From the NCBI GenBank assembly GCA_022059125.1, contig JAEUWY010000020.1, positions 1,116,001 to 1,180,000 of the forward strand: a stretch of DNA of 64,000 bases. The letters are read 5' to 3'. The first letter of the stretch is position 1, and each line of letters opens with the position of its first letter. The position numbers and the translations under genes were made by a program. The notes beneath the pieces were generated by a model that made no database searches, was not told the origin of the DNA, and was given only the letters and a program-made list of their open reading frames with translations. Shown here piece after piece: positions 21,686 through 32,067 of the stretch. Source of the DNA: Corynespora cassiicola. Its lineage: Eukaryota; Ascomycota; Dothideomycetes; Pleosporales; Corynesporascaceae.

Positions 21686-24671
21686 CTGGAGGTTTGGTGA
21701 TTAGCTTTTCCAAACATACTACGTTCATTCTAGATTCACAGGGTATCACATGAGTGACTAAAATACCCCAAAACCAGTAATATCTGCATTTGATTTCATA
21801 TAACAAATATTGCTCGGTTGATCGCAATTCAGGCTGGCGCAATCCATTTTGATCCGCGTGGACTAAAGATTTGATACGGCCTGTCACTCGGGTATGGCAA
21901 TAATGCCTAAAGAGTAGAGTCAGATCATTTTGGAGGTTACAAGGCAACAGGCAGCTGAAAAGCATCCACGTCAAGATGCATTGCCGACAGCGCCTGCATT
22001 CATCCGAAAACGATGGCGAATTCTTTCTCCACACGGTTTAAGTGGGATAAGGCTGACCCCCAAAGTCCACTTTTGTCAAAGAGATTGCCAGCTAGCTTTC
22101 AGCCCCGCTCAGAACATCGTAGCTCTGGAGGTGATAGGTTTGGAAAGACTCGCCTATTCACTCTGGCTATCACGTATCCCATGAAAGAGGGCGATGTTCT
22201 GCACGTCGCGTGGTATCATTACGCGATGCAGTGTCTTGGCTCCGCGGGGCACGATCTCATCGCCAGCAGGGATCAGCATCTAGCTGAGCTATGGATTCAA
22301 TCTCATTTTACCAGTATTTCAGAGATTTCGTAAAAGGCTTCATGCTGAAAAGGATTGCAGTCATTCGATATGTACATGTCCAGCTTGTCAGGACTTTCTG
22401 ATGCGCTACGGTCTTGACAGTCAGCCTTTGATGTAGTTCTCACGATGGCCTGCCTGGCCATAGCATCAGCTCTGCAAAGGTGCGATCATCTCGTAGAAGG
22501 ATAGATGGATTTGGCGGATACCTATTGGAACGCTCCAAGGATTCCTGATATGGCTTGCAGAAGAGATACATCATGCCATTGCTAAAGATAGCAACATCGC
22601 TTCAGACACAGCAAGGCTATAGCTAAAGCGCAGCTCTGTCTGACTATAAGGTTCGGGTTAGCCCGACGGCCTACAAGATCACTCGCATGTCGGTAGTTTG
22701 TGGTAATACAAGGACCGATGCCGAATCTAAAGGCAGCGTGGAGTAAGAATAAACTTTGGTGTGGAATTTCCGGCCCCAAGACGTTGGTTGATCACAGCAG
22801 TGGTCAGTTTGAGGCCTCAAGAACAGTATAGCAATGGAGCTCGGCGTTTGCCGGACAGCCAAAAGAAATACTGCAACGTCGTGTGCCAAGCATGTCAAGT
22901 GTGCTACTCGGGGATTTACAGCAAGGCGTTGAAGGCGCATGTGTGGTAGTGGGAAAAAGGACTTGGTGCGGAAATGGACCCCACCTCCTCATGCAGGATT
23001 TCCAAGGCAGGCGGGGAGACTTTCGGGAGTGGCGGCCACGTCAGTTTGGTTGCGACAAACGACCCTACCAAAACAATGCTGATCAACAAGGCCAAAGATA
23101 CGCCTCCAAAGGAGAAGACCTGGAAAAAAGAGCAGTGTGATCAAGGCGAGATAGCAGGCGTAGATAACGAAATCTGAGGTGCGCACGCGACAAGGAGTGC
23201 CATGGTGGGCGTATGCCCAGCTGACTATGGAAGCTGTCAGATGGACGCTGGCACAGGGCAGACGGTGAGTAGAAGGGTCGGTCCAGGTCTGCGTATCGCT
23301 CGTTGCGACAGTCTGTATCAGGAGTCTCCTTGCAGCTGCATGTTTTCCCCAATCTCCAAGGACGAACAGCGTCGATGCGATGTATTGAAACGACGGAGAA
23401 TCAGATGCGAGGCATGCAGAGGCTCACCAGCGCGGGCTCAGTCAGCAGCTGGCCGTACAGCCCCCCCAATGTTACACTGCGCCGGAGACTGGCAGGTCTG
23501 TCTCATGAAGATGAGGTGTCGGGAGCAGCAAGCTCTCCACGAAGGCGCCCGAAAGAAGCTTCAGCGGCCAACTCACACGTCTGGGGAAATGGGGCGCCGT
23601 GGGAAGCGCAGGATTTTTTAGAGGGTCTCGCGTGCCGCGGTGCCTAGTGGCTAGCGAGTGGTGGGGGGCTGCCAGCTTTCTCGTTGCCGCTTTTCGGCTG
23701 GGCTGTCGGTCCACGCTGGCGGGCCTCGGGCAGCTGGATCCGGCAGCTGGGACGAAGGTCTTCTGCGTGCCATATGGTGCGTTGTTTGCCCTGCATAACG
23801 CCAGCTGAGGGCGCCTCAGGGGCGAGGGGGCGAGGGCTGAGGGCGCTGTCGTCGCTCCGTGTCGGCCGGGACAGCCAGGACCAGAGCGAGGTCAGGGAAA
23901 AGGGGAGCGGGCAGGGCGGACGGGGGCCTCGGCCAAAGAGGCGGTCGACATGGCTGCGCAGGTGTCGAGAGGAGCGGATTGGATTTGCCTCACGCGCGAC
24001 GGCGCAGACGGGTGTCTCAGGTGCGGCGGAAGGTTTTTGGCTGGTGACCTGGGGTGGAGGAGGTGGGCTGGCACGTGCGCCGCGGTGGGTATCGATAATC
24101 CGATAAGTGAGCCGATAAGAAACCGCGCGGGCGCATCTCAGCGGCGCGCCCTGCTGGCCTGGCCGTGATCTCGCCTTAGTTTTTTCTTCGCGCTCAAAGA
24201 CACGAGTTTTTCCGCCGCGCTCATGTCGTGCCGCTCCCGCCTGCGCTGAACAGCCGTCTTTGTTGGCCACAGCCCCAGCGTCTCCTGTCCGGCCCCAGTA
24301 GTGACCTGCTCCTCCACACGGACCCACCCCGCCGTTGTTCTAGAGCGGGGGGATACTACCCAACTCCCTAGTAAATACCGCGCATACCTAAGCCAGCCAG
24401 CCTCCCGGCGTGACATCGGGTATCCAGCCCTCGAGCGCTCGAGCTACCTCTCTGCTCTTTTCCTCCTCACCCTACGCTTGCCTGACCCTGCGCTCCACGT
24501 TCGTTCACTGTCCAGAGGGGAAAGCCGCATCACCACGCCTGCCGTCGGAACCGCCGCGGCCGTCCACGCCACTTGACCACCGCCCCCCATTCCTCCCCTT
24601 CCTCCCCTTCCAGCTCCGCCCAACAAACCGACCACCGTCCTCGAGCCCGAACCCGAGCCCCGTCCCTCACC
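21686..24671. other. 3-kb region without a clear gene
   Basis: From 21.7 to 23.5 kb there are scattered short frames. One on the minus strand near 22.92-23.12 kb is hydrophobic after a good acceptor (see findings). From 23.6 to 24.67 kb the sequence is G/C-rich and probably the promoter and 5' leader of the F-box gene, with a CACGTG and three GATA elements near 24.07-24.12 kb. No complete gene could be assembled. Confidence 0.45.
24094..24117 (+). promoter_or_regulatory. Cluster of three GATA-factor sites with nearby CACGTG
   Basis: GATA cores at 24094, 24102 and 24114 lie within 24 bp, two of them as GATAAG, the preferred form for fungal GATA factors. A palindromic GCACGTGC is about 20 bp upstream (24071-24078). 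The cluster is ~560 bp 5' of the F-box/LRR ATG. Binding is inference. Confidence 0.35.
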
Positions 24672-26756
24672 ATGGAGCCTCTCTCAATTGATTCCGTCGT
24701 CGTCGAGTCCACCCCCGGCACGCCCCCGAGCGAGGCCATTCCCATCGAGCGTCCCAAGATGAAGGGCAGACAGCGCCTGCTGCATGGCCTACAACGGATG
24801 GGCTCCTCGCCGAGCCTGGCGGGCCTGAGCCGGTCGCGCTCGCACAGCTTGCGCGGCACGGGGAAGGCTTCAATGTCCTGCGTCTCGCTCGCATCCTCGG
24901 GCTCTCCGTATGCCCAATCATATGGCAGCTCCTACTCGTCCGAGATGTCTGCCGGCTTCTCGACAGCTCCCACCTCGGTCGCCAACAGCCCGCCTGGGAG
25001 CCCCCTCTTTGATGATAAAGCTCGTTTGCGAATCATCAGCCCAGATGGCCCAACCTCTGTGCCCCTCCCTTCCGAGTTGCGCCCCACCACCAGAGACGGC
25101 ATCGAGGTTGAGGGAGACTATTTCTCGAGGCCCATCAGGAAGAAGGTGCAGAAGAGGCCAAACTTCAACCTTTGGGCCGACATGCCGCCCGAGATCCGCA
25201 TGCAGATTCTCCGCCACCTCAAGCCAAAGGAAATTGTCCGCTGCTCGTCCGTTTCCAAGTCATGGCACACCATGTGCTATGACGGCCAGCTGTGGAGCGA
25301 CCTCGACACGTCCGACTTTTACCGTGACATCACCGCCAATGCACTGATCAACATCATCACCTCAGCCGGCCCGTTTGTCCGCGATCTCAACCTTCGAGGC
25401 TGCGTGCAATTGAGGGAACAGTGGGGAAAGAATGGCTTGGTTGACGCCTGCCAGAACCTCGAAAACTTTTCGCTTGAAGGGTGTCGCATTGACAGGACCT
25501 CGATACACTGCTTCCTCTTGCAGAATAGCCGCCTCGTCCACGTCAACCTTTCCGGCCTCGCCGGCGCGACGAATGCTGCCATGAAAATCCTGGCCAACAA
25601 CTGCCCCAAGGTAGAGCACCTGAACATCTCATGGTGCAACAACATTGATACACGCGGACTCCGCAGGGTCGTCGAAGGCTGCCCTAGGCTGCGCGACCTG
25701 CGCGCTGGCGAAGTTCGTGGATGGGACGATGTGGAGTTCATGTTTGAACTGTTCAAGCGCAACACACTAGAGCGACTTGTATTGATGAACTGTGACAGCC
25801 TCAATGACGACTCCCTCGCAGCTCTCGTCGAGGGCATCGACAGCGAAATCGATGTACTCACCGACCGACCCATCGTTCCGCCCAGGCGACTGAAGCATTT
25901 GGATCTCACGCGCTGCCGCGGAATCACGGATGACGGCGTCAAGAAACTCACCGGGAACATTCCTTTCGTCGAGGGCCTTCAGCTTTCAAAGTGCCACAGC
26001 CTCACAGATGCGTCGTTGGTGCCATTGATTGCATCTCTTCCTGTTTTGACCCATTTGGATATCGAAGAGTTGGATAGCATCTCCAACGAGGTCTTGAAGA
26101 CTTTGGCTACGTCTCCTGCGGCTCCTCATCTTCGTCACCTGTGCATATCGTACTGCGAGAACTTGGGAGACACTGGAATGCTCCCGGTCCTCAAAGCGTG
26201 CCCGAGCCTCACCTCCCTCGAAATGGACAACACGCGGATATCGGATCTGGTCCTCGCCGAAGCTGCCTCCTGCATCCGCACGCGCAACCGATCCGCCCGA
26301 GCGCTTTCCGCCTCCGAACGACCACAGGTCGGCCTGAAGATTGTCGCGTATGATTGCGCCAATGTGACCTGGACCGGCGTTCGCGAGGTCCTCTCACGCA
26401 ACGCCGAGATCTCCCGGCCCGGTGCAAACTCGTCGGCCGCGCCCTCGTACCCAAGAGAGATCATTAGCCTCAAGTGCTTCTACAACTGGCAGCCTACCGT
26501 CGAGGAGCACACGAAACGCGTTCTACGTGGCGACTTTGCCGCAGCGGCGCGTCTCGAGCGCAAGTGGGCCGACTGGATGATGTTAAACGAGGAGGCTGGC
26601 ATGGGCGGCGCGGGTGCGCGGCGCCGGAGAAGGCGAGCCCGCGAAGCTCAGCTCATGCATGCTGATGAAGAGGAAGGCGGTGCTGGTGTTGGCGCTGCCG
26701 GCGTCGGTCGGCGTCGTCGTGCGAGGAGCGGCCCTGGTGGCTGCACCGTCATGTGA
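24672..26756 (+). CDS. F-box/leucine-rich-repeat protein with C-terminal CaaX box
   Basis: A single exon of 694 aa from ATG 24672 (context TCACCATGG). The first ~160 residues are Ser/Pro-rich and basic, probably disordered and phosphorylated. An F-box spans ~166-210 (LWADMPPEIRMQILRHLKPK ... SVSKSWHTMC ... LWSDLD), the SKP1-binding module of SCF ubiquitin ligases. From ~225 to ~560 come AMN1/Grr1-like leucine-rich repeats of the cysteine-containing type (RDLNLRGCVQL; VEHLNISWCNNIDTRG; KHLDLTRCRGITDDG; LRHLCISYCENLGDTG). The tail is Arg/Ala/Gly-rich and ends GGCTVM, a CaaX box whose final Met predicts farnesylation. The protein should recruit membrane-associated substrates to an SCF complex, as mammalian CaaX-bearing FBXL2 and FBXL20 do. 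Substrates are unknown. Confidence 0.9.
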   Translation: MEPLSIDSVVVESTPGTPPSEAIPIERPKMKGRQRLLHGLQRMGSSPSLAGLSRSRSHSLRGTGKASMSCVSLASSGSPYAQSYGSSYSSEMSAGFSTAPTSVANSPPGSPLFDDKARLRIISPDGPTSVPLPSELRPTTRDGIEVEGDYFSRPIRKKVQKRPNFNLWADMPPEIRMQILRHLKPKEIVRCSSVSKSWHTMCYDGQLWSDLDTSDFYRDITANALINIITSAGPFVRDLNLRGCVQLREQWGKNGLVDACQNLENFSLEGCRIDRTSIHCFLLQNSRLVHVNLSGLAGATNAAMKILANNCPKVEHLNISWCNNIDTRGLRRVVEGCPRLRDLRAGEVRGWDDVEFMFELFKRNTLERLVLMNCDSLNDDSLAALVEGIDSEIDVLTDRPIVPPRRLKHLDLTRCRGITDDGVKKLTGNIPFVEGLQLSKCHSLTDASLVPLIASLPVLTHLDIEELDSISNEVLKTLATSPAAPHLRHLCISYCENLGDTGMLPVLKACPSLTSLEMDNTRISDLVLAEAASCIRTRNRSARALSASERPQVGLKIVAYDCANVTWTGVREVLSRNAEISRPGANSSAAPSYPREIISLKCFYNWQPTVEEHTKRVLRGDFAAAARLERKWADWMMLNEEAGMGGAGARRRRRRAREAQLMHADEEEGGAGVGAAGVGRRRRARSGPGGCTVM

Positions 26757-27631
26757 GCGAGGCTTCCACGTCGGCTCGCGTCCGTGATGTTACGTTTGCA
26801 CATCATTCCTTTTTTCTTTTCTTTTTTTGCCTTTTCCCCTCCTTTTGTCCGAGCAGGGACGGTGTGTGCCACTCCTTTTGCATCATGTCGTCTTTGAGCC
26901 CTGGATTAGAACATGACTGGAGTCTTTTTTTCTTTTGTTTGGTGGGGAGGAATTGGATACATCGGTTTCTTTGATTTATTTTGTCTATGCGTGAGTATGG
27001 GTACTGGATAACCACCTCTCCGTTTTTCGAGTGACATTTCTTATGTGGATATTTTGCATATTATATCAGCCAGCTTGGGAGCTTGGTGCACGGCGGTGTT
27101 GAGTAGATTTATCAAGACTTGGTTTTCTTTTGTAGGCTTGAGGGCTCTACAAGGTTCGAAATTAGATTACGATGCTGTGTGATATTTGTAAAGTGCTTCT
27201 TAACGTTGTATACTAAAAAGTAAAGCAGTATGTGCGTGGAAGATGTAAATGGATGATGGATAGTAAGTAACGAGGGCATGATAATGCATTCATTTATTAC
27301 TTTCGCTACCTTTGCGGGTTTGCTATATCTACGAAGAGAGTGAACAAAGTAATTTGGTAGGTAAGCTGAGCTTGATAGATAAAGACTGCATGCAGTGAGT
27401 ATAGCACGATTTACATACACATAATATAGTCAATTAAGTAAATGCCATTAGGAATTGGTTGTCTCTTCGAGAAAGTAGCAACAGCTAGTACAATATTTCA
27501 CTCTTTTTCTGTTTGTTCCATCTACATCCACAAAAGAGATTCATTAATCGCACCATGCAAAAAAAAAAATACCCTCTACTGACCTGACTGACAGATATAG
27601 AGCTTGATCAGACAGATCCAAGAGCAAAAAA
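26757..27631. other. 3' UTR and intergenic
   Basis: It begins with a pyrimidine-rich 3' UTR (T/C tract at about 26805-26840), then A/T-rich spacer up to the tRNA terminator. No coding sequence is supported. Confidence 0.5.
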
Positions 27632-27718
27632 GGGTCTTACCGCGATTCGAACGCGGGGCCTCTCGCAATTGTACTTAGGTAACCCTAAGCGAGAATCATA
27701 CCACTAGACCATAAGACC
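27632..27718 (-). tRNA. tRNA-Pro (AGG) with a 15-nt intron
   Basis: Read on the minus strand from 27718. The acceptor stem GGTCTTA pairs with TAAGACC. The D arm contains TAGTGGTAT. The anticodon stem CTCGC/GCGAG closes the loop TTAGGGT (anticodon AGG, proline) after removal of ~15 nt inserted one base 3' of the anticodon, the canonical site for nuclear tRNA introns. The T arm is CCGCG-TTCGAAT-CGCGG. A run of six T follows the 3' end on the minus strand (27626-27631 as A on plus), a Pol III terminator. Mature length is ~72 nt before CCA addition. Confidence 0.93.
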
Positions 27719-27985
27719 GGTGATGAGCTCTTGTTGTGCTCTTGATGGAAGAAAGTAAAATTAAACGTTATATATTGTCACAAAGACTGTATCCGTCAGC
27801 TGTCATGAACGTTCAACCAATCCGTCAGACACTTACGGTGTAAAAGAGCCCGGCTTGTGCGGCCCCGCTTGGAAGCGCACCTCGCATGTGGGCCAGACTC
27901 ATAGCACGGACATCCATTCCCGCCGCTCTACCACAGCCATACAATCACCCAACAACATCCCAACCCTCCAGGACCAAGAGAAACA

Positions 27986-28795
27986 ATGGCCGAATCACTC
28001 GAAAAATACCGCATCAAATCCTTACCCCCAAACTTTTACTACATCCCCAACTTCATCTCCGCCGAAGAAGAAGCCTCCCTTCTAAACAAGGTACGCCATC
28101 CACACGCCCGCGCACGGAGCTCCTCCGCACCAACACCACCACTAACCTCCCTCCCTCCACCCTAGATCCCCCCCCAACGCTGGACCCCCCTCACCCACCG
28201 CCGCCTCCAAGCCCACCCCTCGACCCTCACCCCCTCGACCAACACCCTCCTCGCCTCCCCGCTCCCCCGCTGGCTCTCCGACCCCATCCTCCCGCGCCTC
28301 CAAGCCCTCGACATCTTCGCGCACACCCCGCACGCTGCGCCCAACCACGTCCTCATCAACGAGTATCGGCCCGGGGAGGGCATCATGCCGCATGAGGATG
28401 GGGGCGCGTATGCGCCCGTCGTCGCGACGGTCAGTCTGGGCGGGGTGGTGTGTTTGCGGGTTTGCGCGAAGACGGGGGATGGGGAGGAGGGGGGTAGAGA
28501 TGAGGGGGATGAGGGAGAGGGTGGCGGGGGGGTCGAGCTCCCAGCGCGGATTCTGCAGGAGCGGGGGAGTTTGCTGGTCACGACTGGGGAGGCGTATGGA
28601 GGGCTCTTGCATGGGATTGAGCCTGTCGAGGTGGATGAGGGGTTGGAGGAGGGGACGGTGGCGAATTGGGGGTTGTTGGGGGATAAGGGGGTGTTTGAGG
28701 GGGGTAGGAATGAGAGGGGGGTCAGGGTTAGTTTGACGTATAGGGATGTTTTGAGGGTGAGTAAGGCGGCGGGGAAGGTTTTGGGGAGGAGGTAG
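27986..28795 (+). CDS. ALKBH6-like 2-oxoglutarate/Fe(II) dioxygenase
   Basis: Exons 27986-28090 and 28166-28795 give 244 aa; the 75-nt intron has GTACGC and CCTAG ends. The family demethylates or hydroxylates alkylated nucleic acids or related substrates using Fe(II) and 2-oxoglutarate. The iron ligands are visible: H111 and D113 in MPHEDGG, and H184 in LLHGIEPV. The 2-oxoglutarate-binding Arg is in RGVRVSLTYR near the end. NEYRPGEGIMPHEDG and the following tyrosine strongly recall ALKBH6. An inserted acidic/glycine loop (~residues 140-165) is unusual in length. The first part of exon 2 is extremely C-rich and the rest extremely G-rich on the coding strand, so the gene is constrained in a peculiar way. 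It lies 270 bp from the tRNA gene and is divergent from it. Confidence 0.88.
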
Positions 28796-28996
28796 GGGAG
28801 GGGAACGAAGCGTGTGGGCGTTCAAGGGGTAGGGGGCATTTGCGGCGAGCGTGGTGGGAAGGCTGTCGAGAGCATCATCACCATTTGAGATCGAGGTGGG
28901 AATCCAGTTTTTTTTTTCAATTCATGTACATTTCTCTCATCCTCCCATATATACAGATACCCCTGTCTTGTTCCTTTTCTTATCCTCTTCCGTTGA

Positions 28997-29812
28997 TCAC
29001 GCAGTCCACTCAATCTCTCTGGTCTCTACCTCTCTCTGCGCAAGCTTCTCCTTCTTCGCTTCTTCGAATGCGCGGATCAATGCAGGATACCACACATTCA
29101 GCATCTTGGTATCACCGCTATCATTGGGATGAACCCCATCGCGGAGATCCCCAGTCCCACTAAATCCCGTATACTGGTCAACGACCCAGATTGGCGACGC
29201 TGTAGAGTTGAGGCCCTGCGCCCAGGGTATGATTGCCGAGTTCAGAGACTGGATCTGGGTGTTGAAGTTGCCGAAGCCCATTGGTATGATTTGGGCAACC
29301 TATTGTCAAACTCGTCAACCACAGCCCCAACTCTCCACGACAGGAAGCAAGAGAGGTTAAGAATAGGGCCGCCAACATACCACAATCTTCGTCTTTGGAT
29401 TGCTCGCCCTCATCGTCCCCACCAATGTCGTAAACGCCTTGATAATATCCGCCACCGGCTTATTCTGCTGCACGATATCATTCGTTCCGAGATGCATTGT
29501 AATTACGTCTGCGGGATTCGTCTTCAACCAGCCATCCAGTTGCTTGTTGTTAGCAATGTTGATAGCCAGGAAGCCTGAGTGACCCTCATTGTCGCGGTCG
29601 TACTGCGTGTCGCGGCAGTTATTCTCGCCGCGGCCCGAGCCCACGAAGTCGACGCTGGCCCACTCGGTGCTGCGCAGCTTTTGCCAGAGCTTGGCGCGCC
29701 AGCAGATTATCTCGGTGATACTGTCGCCGAAAGGCATGTAGCGGAGGGTTACATTTTGGGCGAGCGTGGTGCTGGCTAGGAGCGTTGTGGTGAGGAGTTT
29801 GAGGGAGACCAT
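28997..29812 (-). CDS. Secreted SGNH/GDSL hydrolase, CE3-like carbohydrate esterase
   Basis: Exons 29812-29381 and 29299-28997 (81-nt intron, phase 0) give 244 aa. The N-terminus MVSLKLLTTTLLASTTLAQ is a signal peptide, so the enzyme is secreted. SGNH blocks are present in order: Ser31 in MPFGDSITE, the Gly block near VGSGRG, N111 in HLGTND, and D198/H201 in DGVHPND. Length and motif wording fit CE3 acetyl(xylan) esterases, which remove acetyl groups from hemicellulose. It is convergent with the ALKBH6-like gene (200-bp gap). Together with the AA9 enzyme it suggests plant-biomass use. Confidence 0.9.
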
Positions 29813-29860
29813 TTTGGAGATGGGGTGGGTGGCGGAGGAAGGGTCGGATTCTCCAATGCT

Positions 29861-29866
29861 TTTATA
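29861..29866 (-). promoter_or_regulatory. TATA box candidate of the CE3-like esterase
   Basis: A TATAAA on the minus strand about 50 nt 5' of the ATG at 29812, a plausible core promoter position with a short 5' UTR. Confidence 0.4.
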
Positions 29867-30735
29867 CTGGAATCTGATGTTCCCCGCTGGATATTGTGAG
29901 GCTAGTTCTTGGGGCTATTAATGAGTTCAATATTTCTAGATAAATGTGCATTTTTAGTTTCAGACTAGCACGATGATGAGCATAGGCATCAGATCCCCGA
30001 TTGTATTTAACACTCTTCTAGAAAAAGCCGATTTCCCACACCGAAGCTACGATTTAATTTATGGAAAGTTCTTTTCCAGGCTGATGGTGGTGTTGCTGGG
30101 GTTGATTTCGAAGGTTTACCGGGACATGGAACATGGCTAAATGCTGGGTCATCAATCGGGTAAAGAACACACAAACCCATGCAAAGCGCTCTTTTCAAGA
30201 GCCTTTGGACGCAGAGTATTATTTCTATACTAGCTTGTTTTGGAGAAAGGGATTTCTGTTTAGATCATTTCATATAGGTGGTTGGTCAAGACGTTTTTGA
30301 AGTTTGGGGCCGATGGCTTTCCCCACACTATGAGCAGCAGGGGCAACACGCTAGGGACAAAGGATGCGGCTCAGAAGTTCCGCGGAATAATGTAAGAATG
30401 CACTGTATATTAGACTTCGATTCGGAAGCGCTTAATGACTGGGATCTGTGAAAAGGCGAAGCATTCGATGTCACGGACTTTCCCGTAGAGAAGATTGTTG
30501 TGGGTAGAAAAACATTTGTGACGGGTTGAGGGAGAGATTGCAGCTACGAACCTTTTGCAGCTATCAAAATATTGCATAGCGAATCCCTTAGTCTAGAAGA
30601 TACAAATTAATGAGTATACCTTTCGTCTGTATCAGACTTTACTGTAGTGTTCTTTACTCACACATCAACGAACTTCGGCCAGGACGACAAATCTTCTATT
30701 CTGTAACAGACACCATGCAGTAGTTCATTGACATA
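29867..30735. other. Intergenic, no supported gene
   Basis: Between two minus-strand genes: 5' flank of the esterase and 3' flank of the next gene. Only frames under 65 codons occur. Confidence 0.5.
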
Positions 30736-32067
30736 TCAACGCCTAACAAAGATCAAGAAGGATTTCTCAGCAATTACATTTCCGAGCTCCCTGACCATCA
30801 CTCTTCCAACAACGAAATGCCATTTGAGTCCTCTACCTTTTTTCCTCTCAATATCATTCAAATCCTTTAGTTTCAAGCTTACTCGCTTGTCTTTCTTCTC
30901 CAGTGCTCTGCATTCTCGATCAGTTTGGTTTGCTTCCTTGAATATTCTTGCCATATTCCGTATCTGCAGCTGTCCCCGCCTGCATGGGTCCCATTTCGGA
31001 ACACTCTTGAAGTACATCAAGCTCCCAGACTTAACGACCCAAAGCTGATAGAAAGCTGTCGTGCGCGGTAAATCAGCAGCTTTCGCATTGATCTGAGCTG
31101 CAATCCGTCGTGCAGTTCCCACGCGCCTTATGGGTCGAGGGCTAAACTGAGATGGATCAGGGCTCGGTGTCCTAGCCCGGACAGCCTGCTTCGGTCTCGT
31201 AGGTTGATTTGCCAGCTGATTTGGGAGTCGCTTCCTGCTTGGACTCTTTATCTTGCCACTCTCGAACCCAGAATTTGTCCGAGAGAGGCACTTGCGTGCC
31301 CGGGGACCGGGATGTTTTCCTGGCGTTCCAGCTATCATGGCATGCGTATCAATGGCTGTTGGCGTGTTTCGGCGAACAACTCTGCGAACCCGTATATTAT
31401 CGAGTGTCTTCTGTAACCTCGCAACAGTGTTTGCCGTGATTATTTTACGTATCCTTATGCTGTACAGCATGTTTCGTAGTTTTGTGATGACTAGCGATGC
31501 AAAAACGATACCCTTGGGGATGACATCTTTGTCGCCGTCATCTGGGGCTTTTCTGGTCGACCCTTTTGGCTCAACTATCTCGCACATAGCAAGTTTCCTG
31601 CCTATGGCGCTGATCATGTCCTCCAAGCGAGACAAGGAATCAAGATTGGCTGTTTGGAGAGAGGTATTCAAGACTGTGGTTGCAAATATCATGTCTGCCT
31701 TTGCATCTGTAAGCTCTTTCTTCCCGTGGTCACTCCATCGAAGCTGATCCCAGCGGCTGATAGGGTGTCTGCCTTGGCTCCTGTATTTATCAAGCAATTT
31801 TCCCATTTTCACCAGGCTCTTTTCGCACAATTTGATATTCGCTTTAAGAGAATGGGTTCTGGTCTTCGCTTGGTCGTGTTGTAAGTGTATGAAAGGCATA
31901 CGGTTTGTGCTGATGGCGACGTGGATATCCTGGAGAACTACGGTCATGTGATGGATGTGGGAGGCTGCATCTTTCATTTCACTTGCCGCATCGAGACAGC
32001 CTCTATATAGATCCCAAGCACGCCTTAGTATATTCGCAATGTCAAAGATATCGCCGACAGTCGCCAT
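30736..32067 (-). CDS. Helical N-terminal-domain protein with basic tail, unknown function
   Basis: A single exon of 443 aa from MATVGDIFDIANILRRAW (ATG 32067); the frame is open further but only from a non-ATG codon. Residues ~1-180 look all-helical and resemble the regulatory helical domains that open many fungal NLR-like proteins. Segments such as HIHHMTVVLQDIHVAI and LSRLEDMISAIGRKLAM suit amphipathic packing. Residues ~190-350 are Arg/Lys/Pro-rich and low complexity, possibly a nuclear-targeting or nucleic-acid-binding linker. The last ~100 residues (LWVVKSGSLMYFKSV ... WHFVVGRVMVRELG) may form a small beta-containing domain. No NTPase follows, so it is not a full NLR. The function is unknown. 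Confidence 0.68.
   Translation of the reverse strand: MATVGDIFDIANILRRAWDLYRGCLDAASEMKDAASHIHHMTVVLQDIHVAISTNRMPFIHLQHDQAKTRTHSLKANIKLCEKSLVKMGKLLDKYRSQGRHPISRWDQLRWSDHGKKELTDAKADMIFATTVLNTSLQTANLDSLSRLEDMISAIGRKLAMCEIVEPKGSTRKAPDDGDKDVIPKGIVFASLVITKLRNMLYSIRIRKIITANTVARLQKTLDNIRVRRVVRRNTPTAIDTHAMIAGTPGKHPGPRARKCLSRTNSGFESGKIKSPSRKRLPNQLANQPTRPKQAVRARTPSPDPSQFSPRPIRRVGTARRIAAQINAKAADLPRTTAFYQLWVVKSGSLMYFKSVPKWDPCRRGQLQIRNMARIFKEANQTDRECRALEKKDKRVSLKLKDLNDIERKKGRGLKWHFVVGRVMVRELGNVIAEKSFLIFVRR

Noticed and set aside
21606..22034. 142-codon minus frame 5' of the SDQQLVTG-family remnant
   Set aside because: Only its last part coincides with a plausible intron and exon of that gene. The rest lacks the expected N-terminal motif of the family.
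23339..23480. Possible Zn2Cys6 remnant (RCDVLKRRRIRCEAC)
   Set aside because: Only part of the six-cysteine pattern is present with wrong spacing, and no activator or linker region follows.
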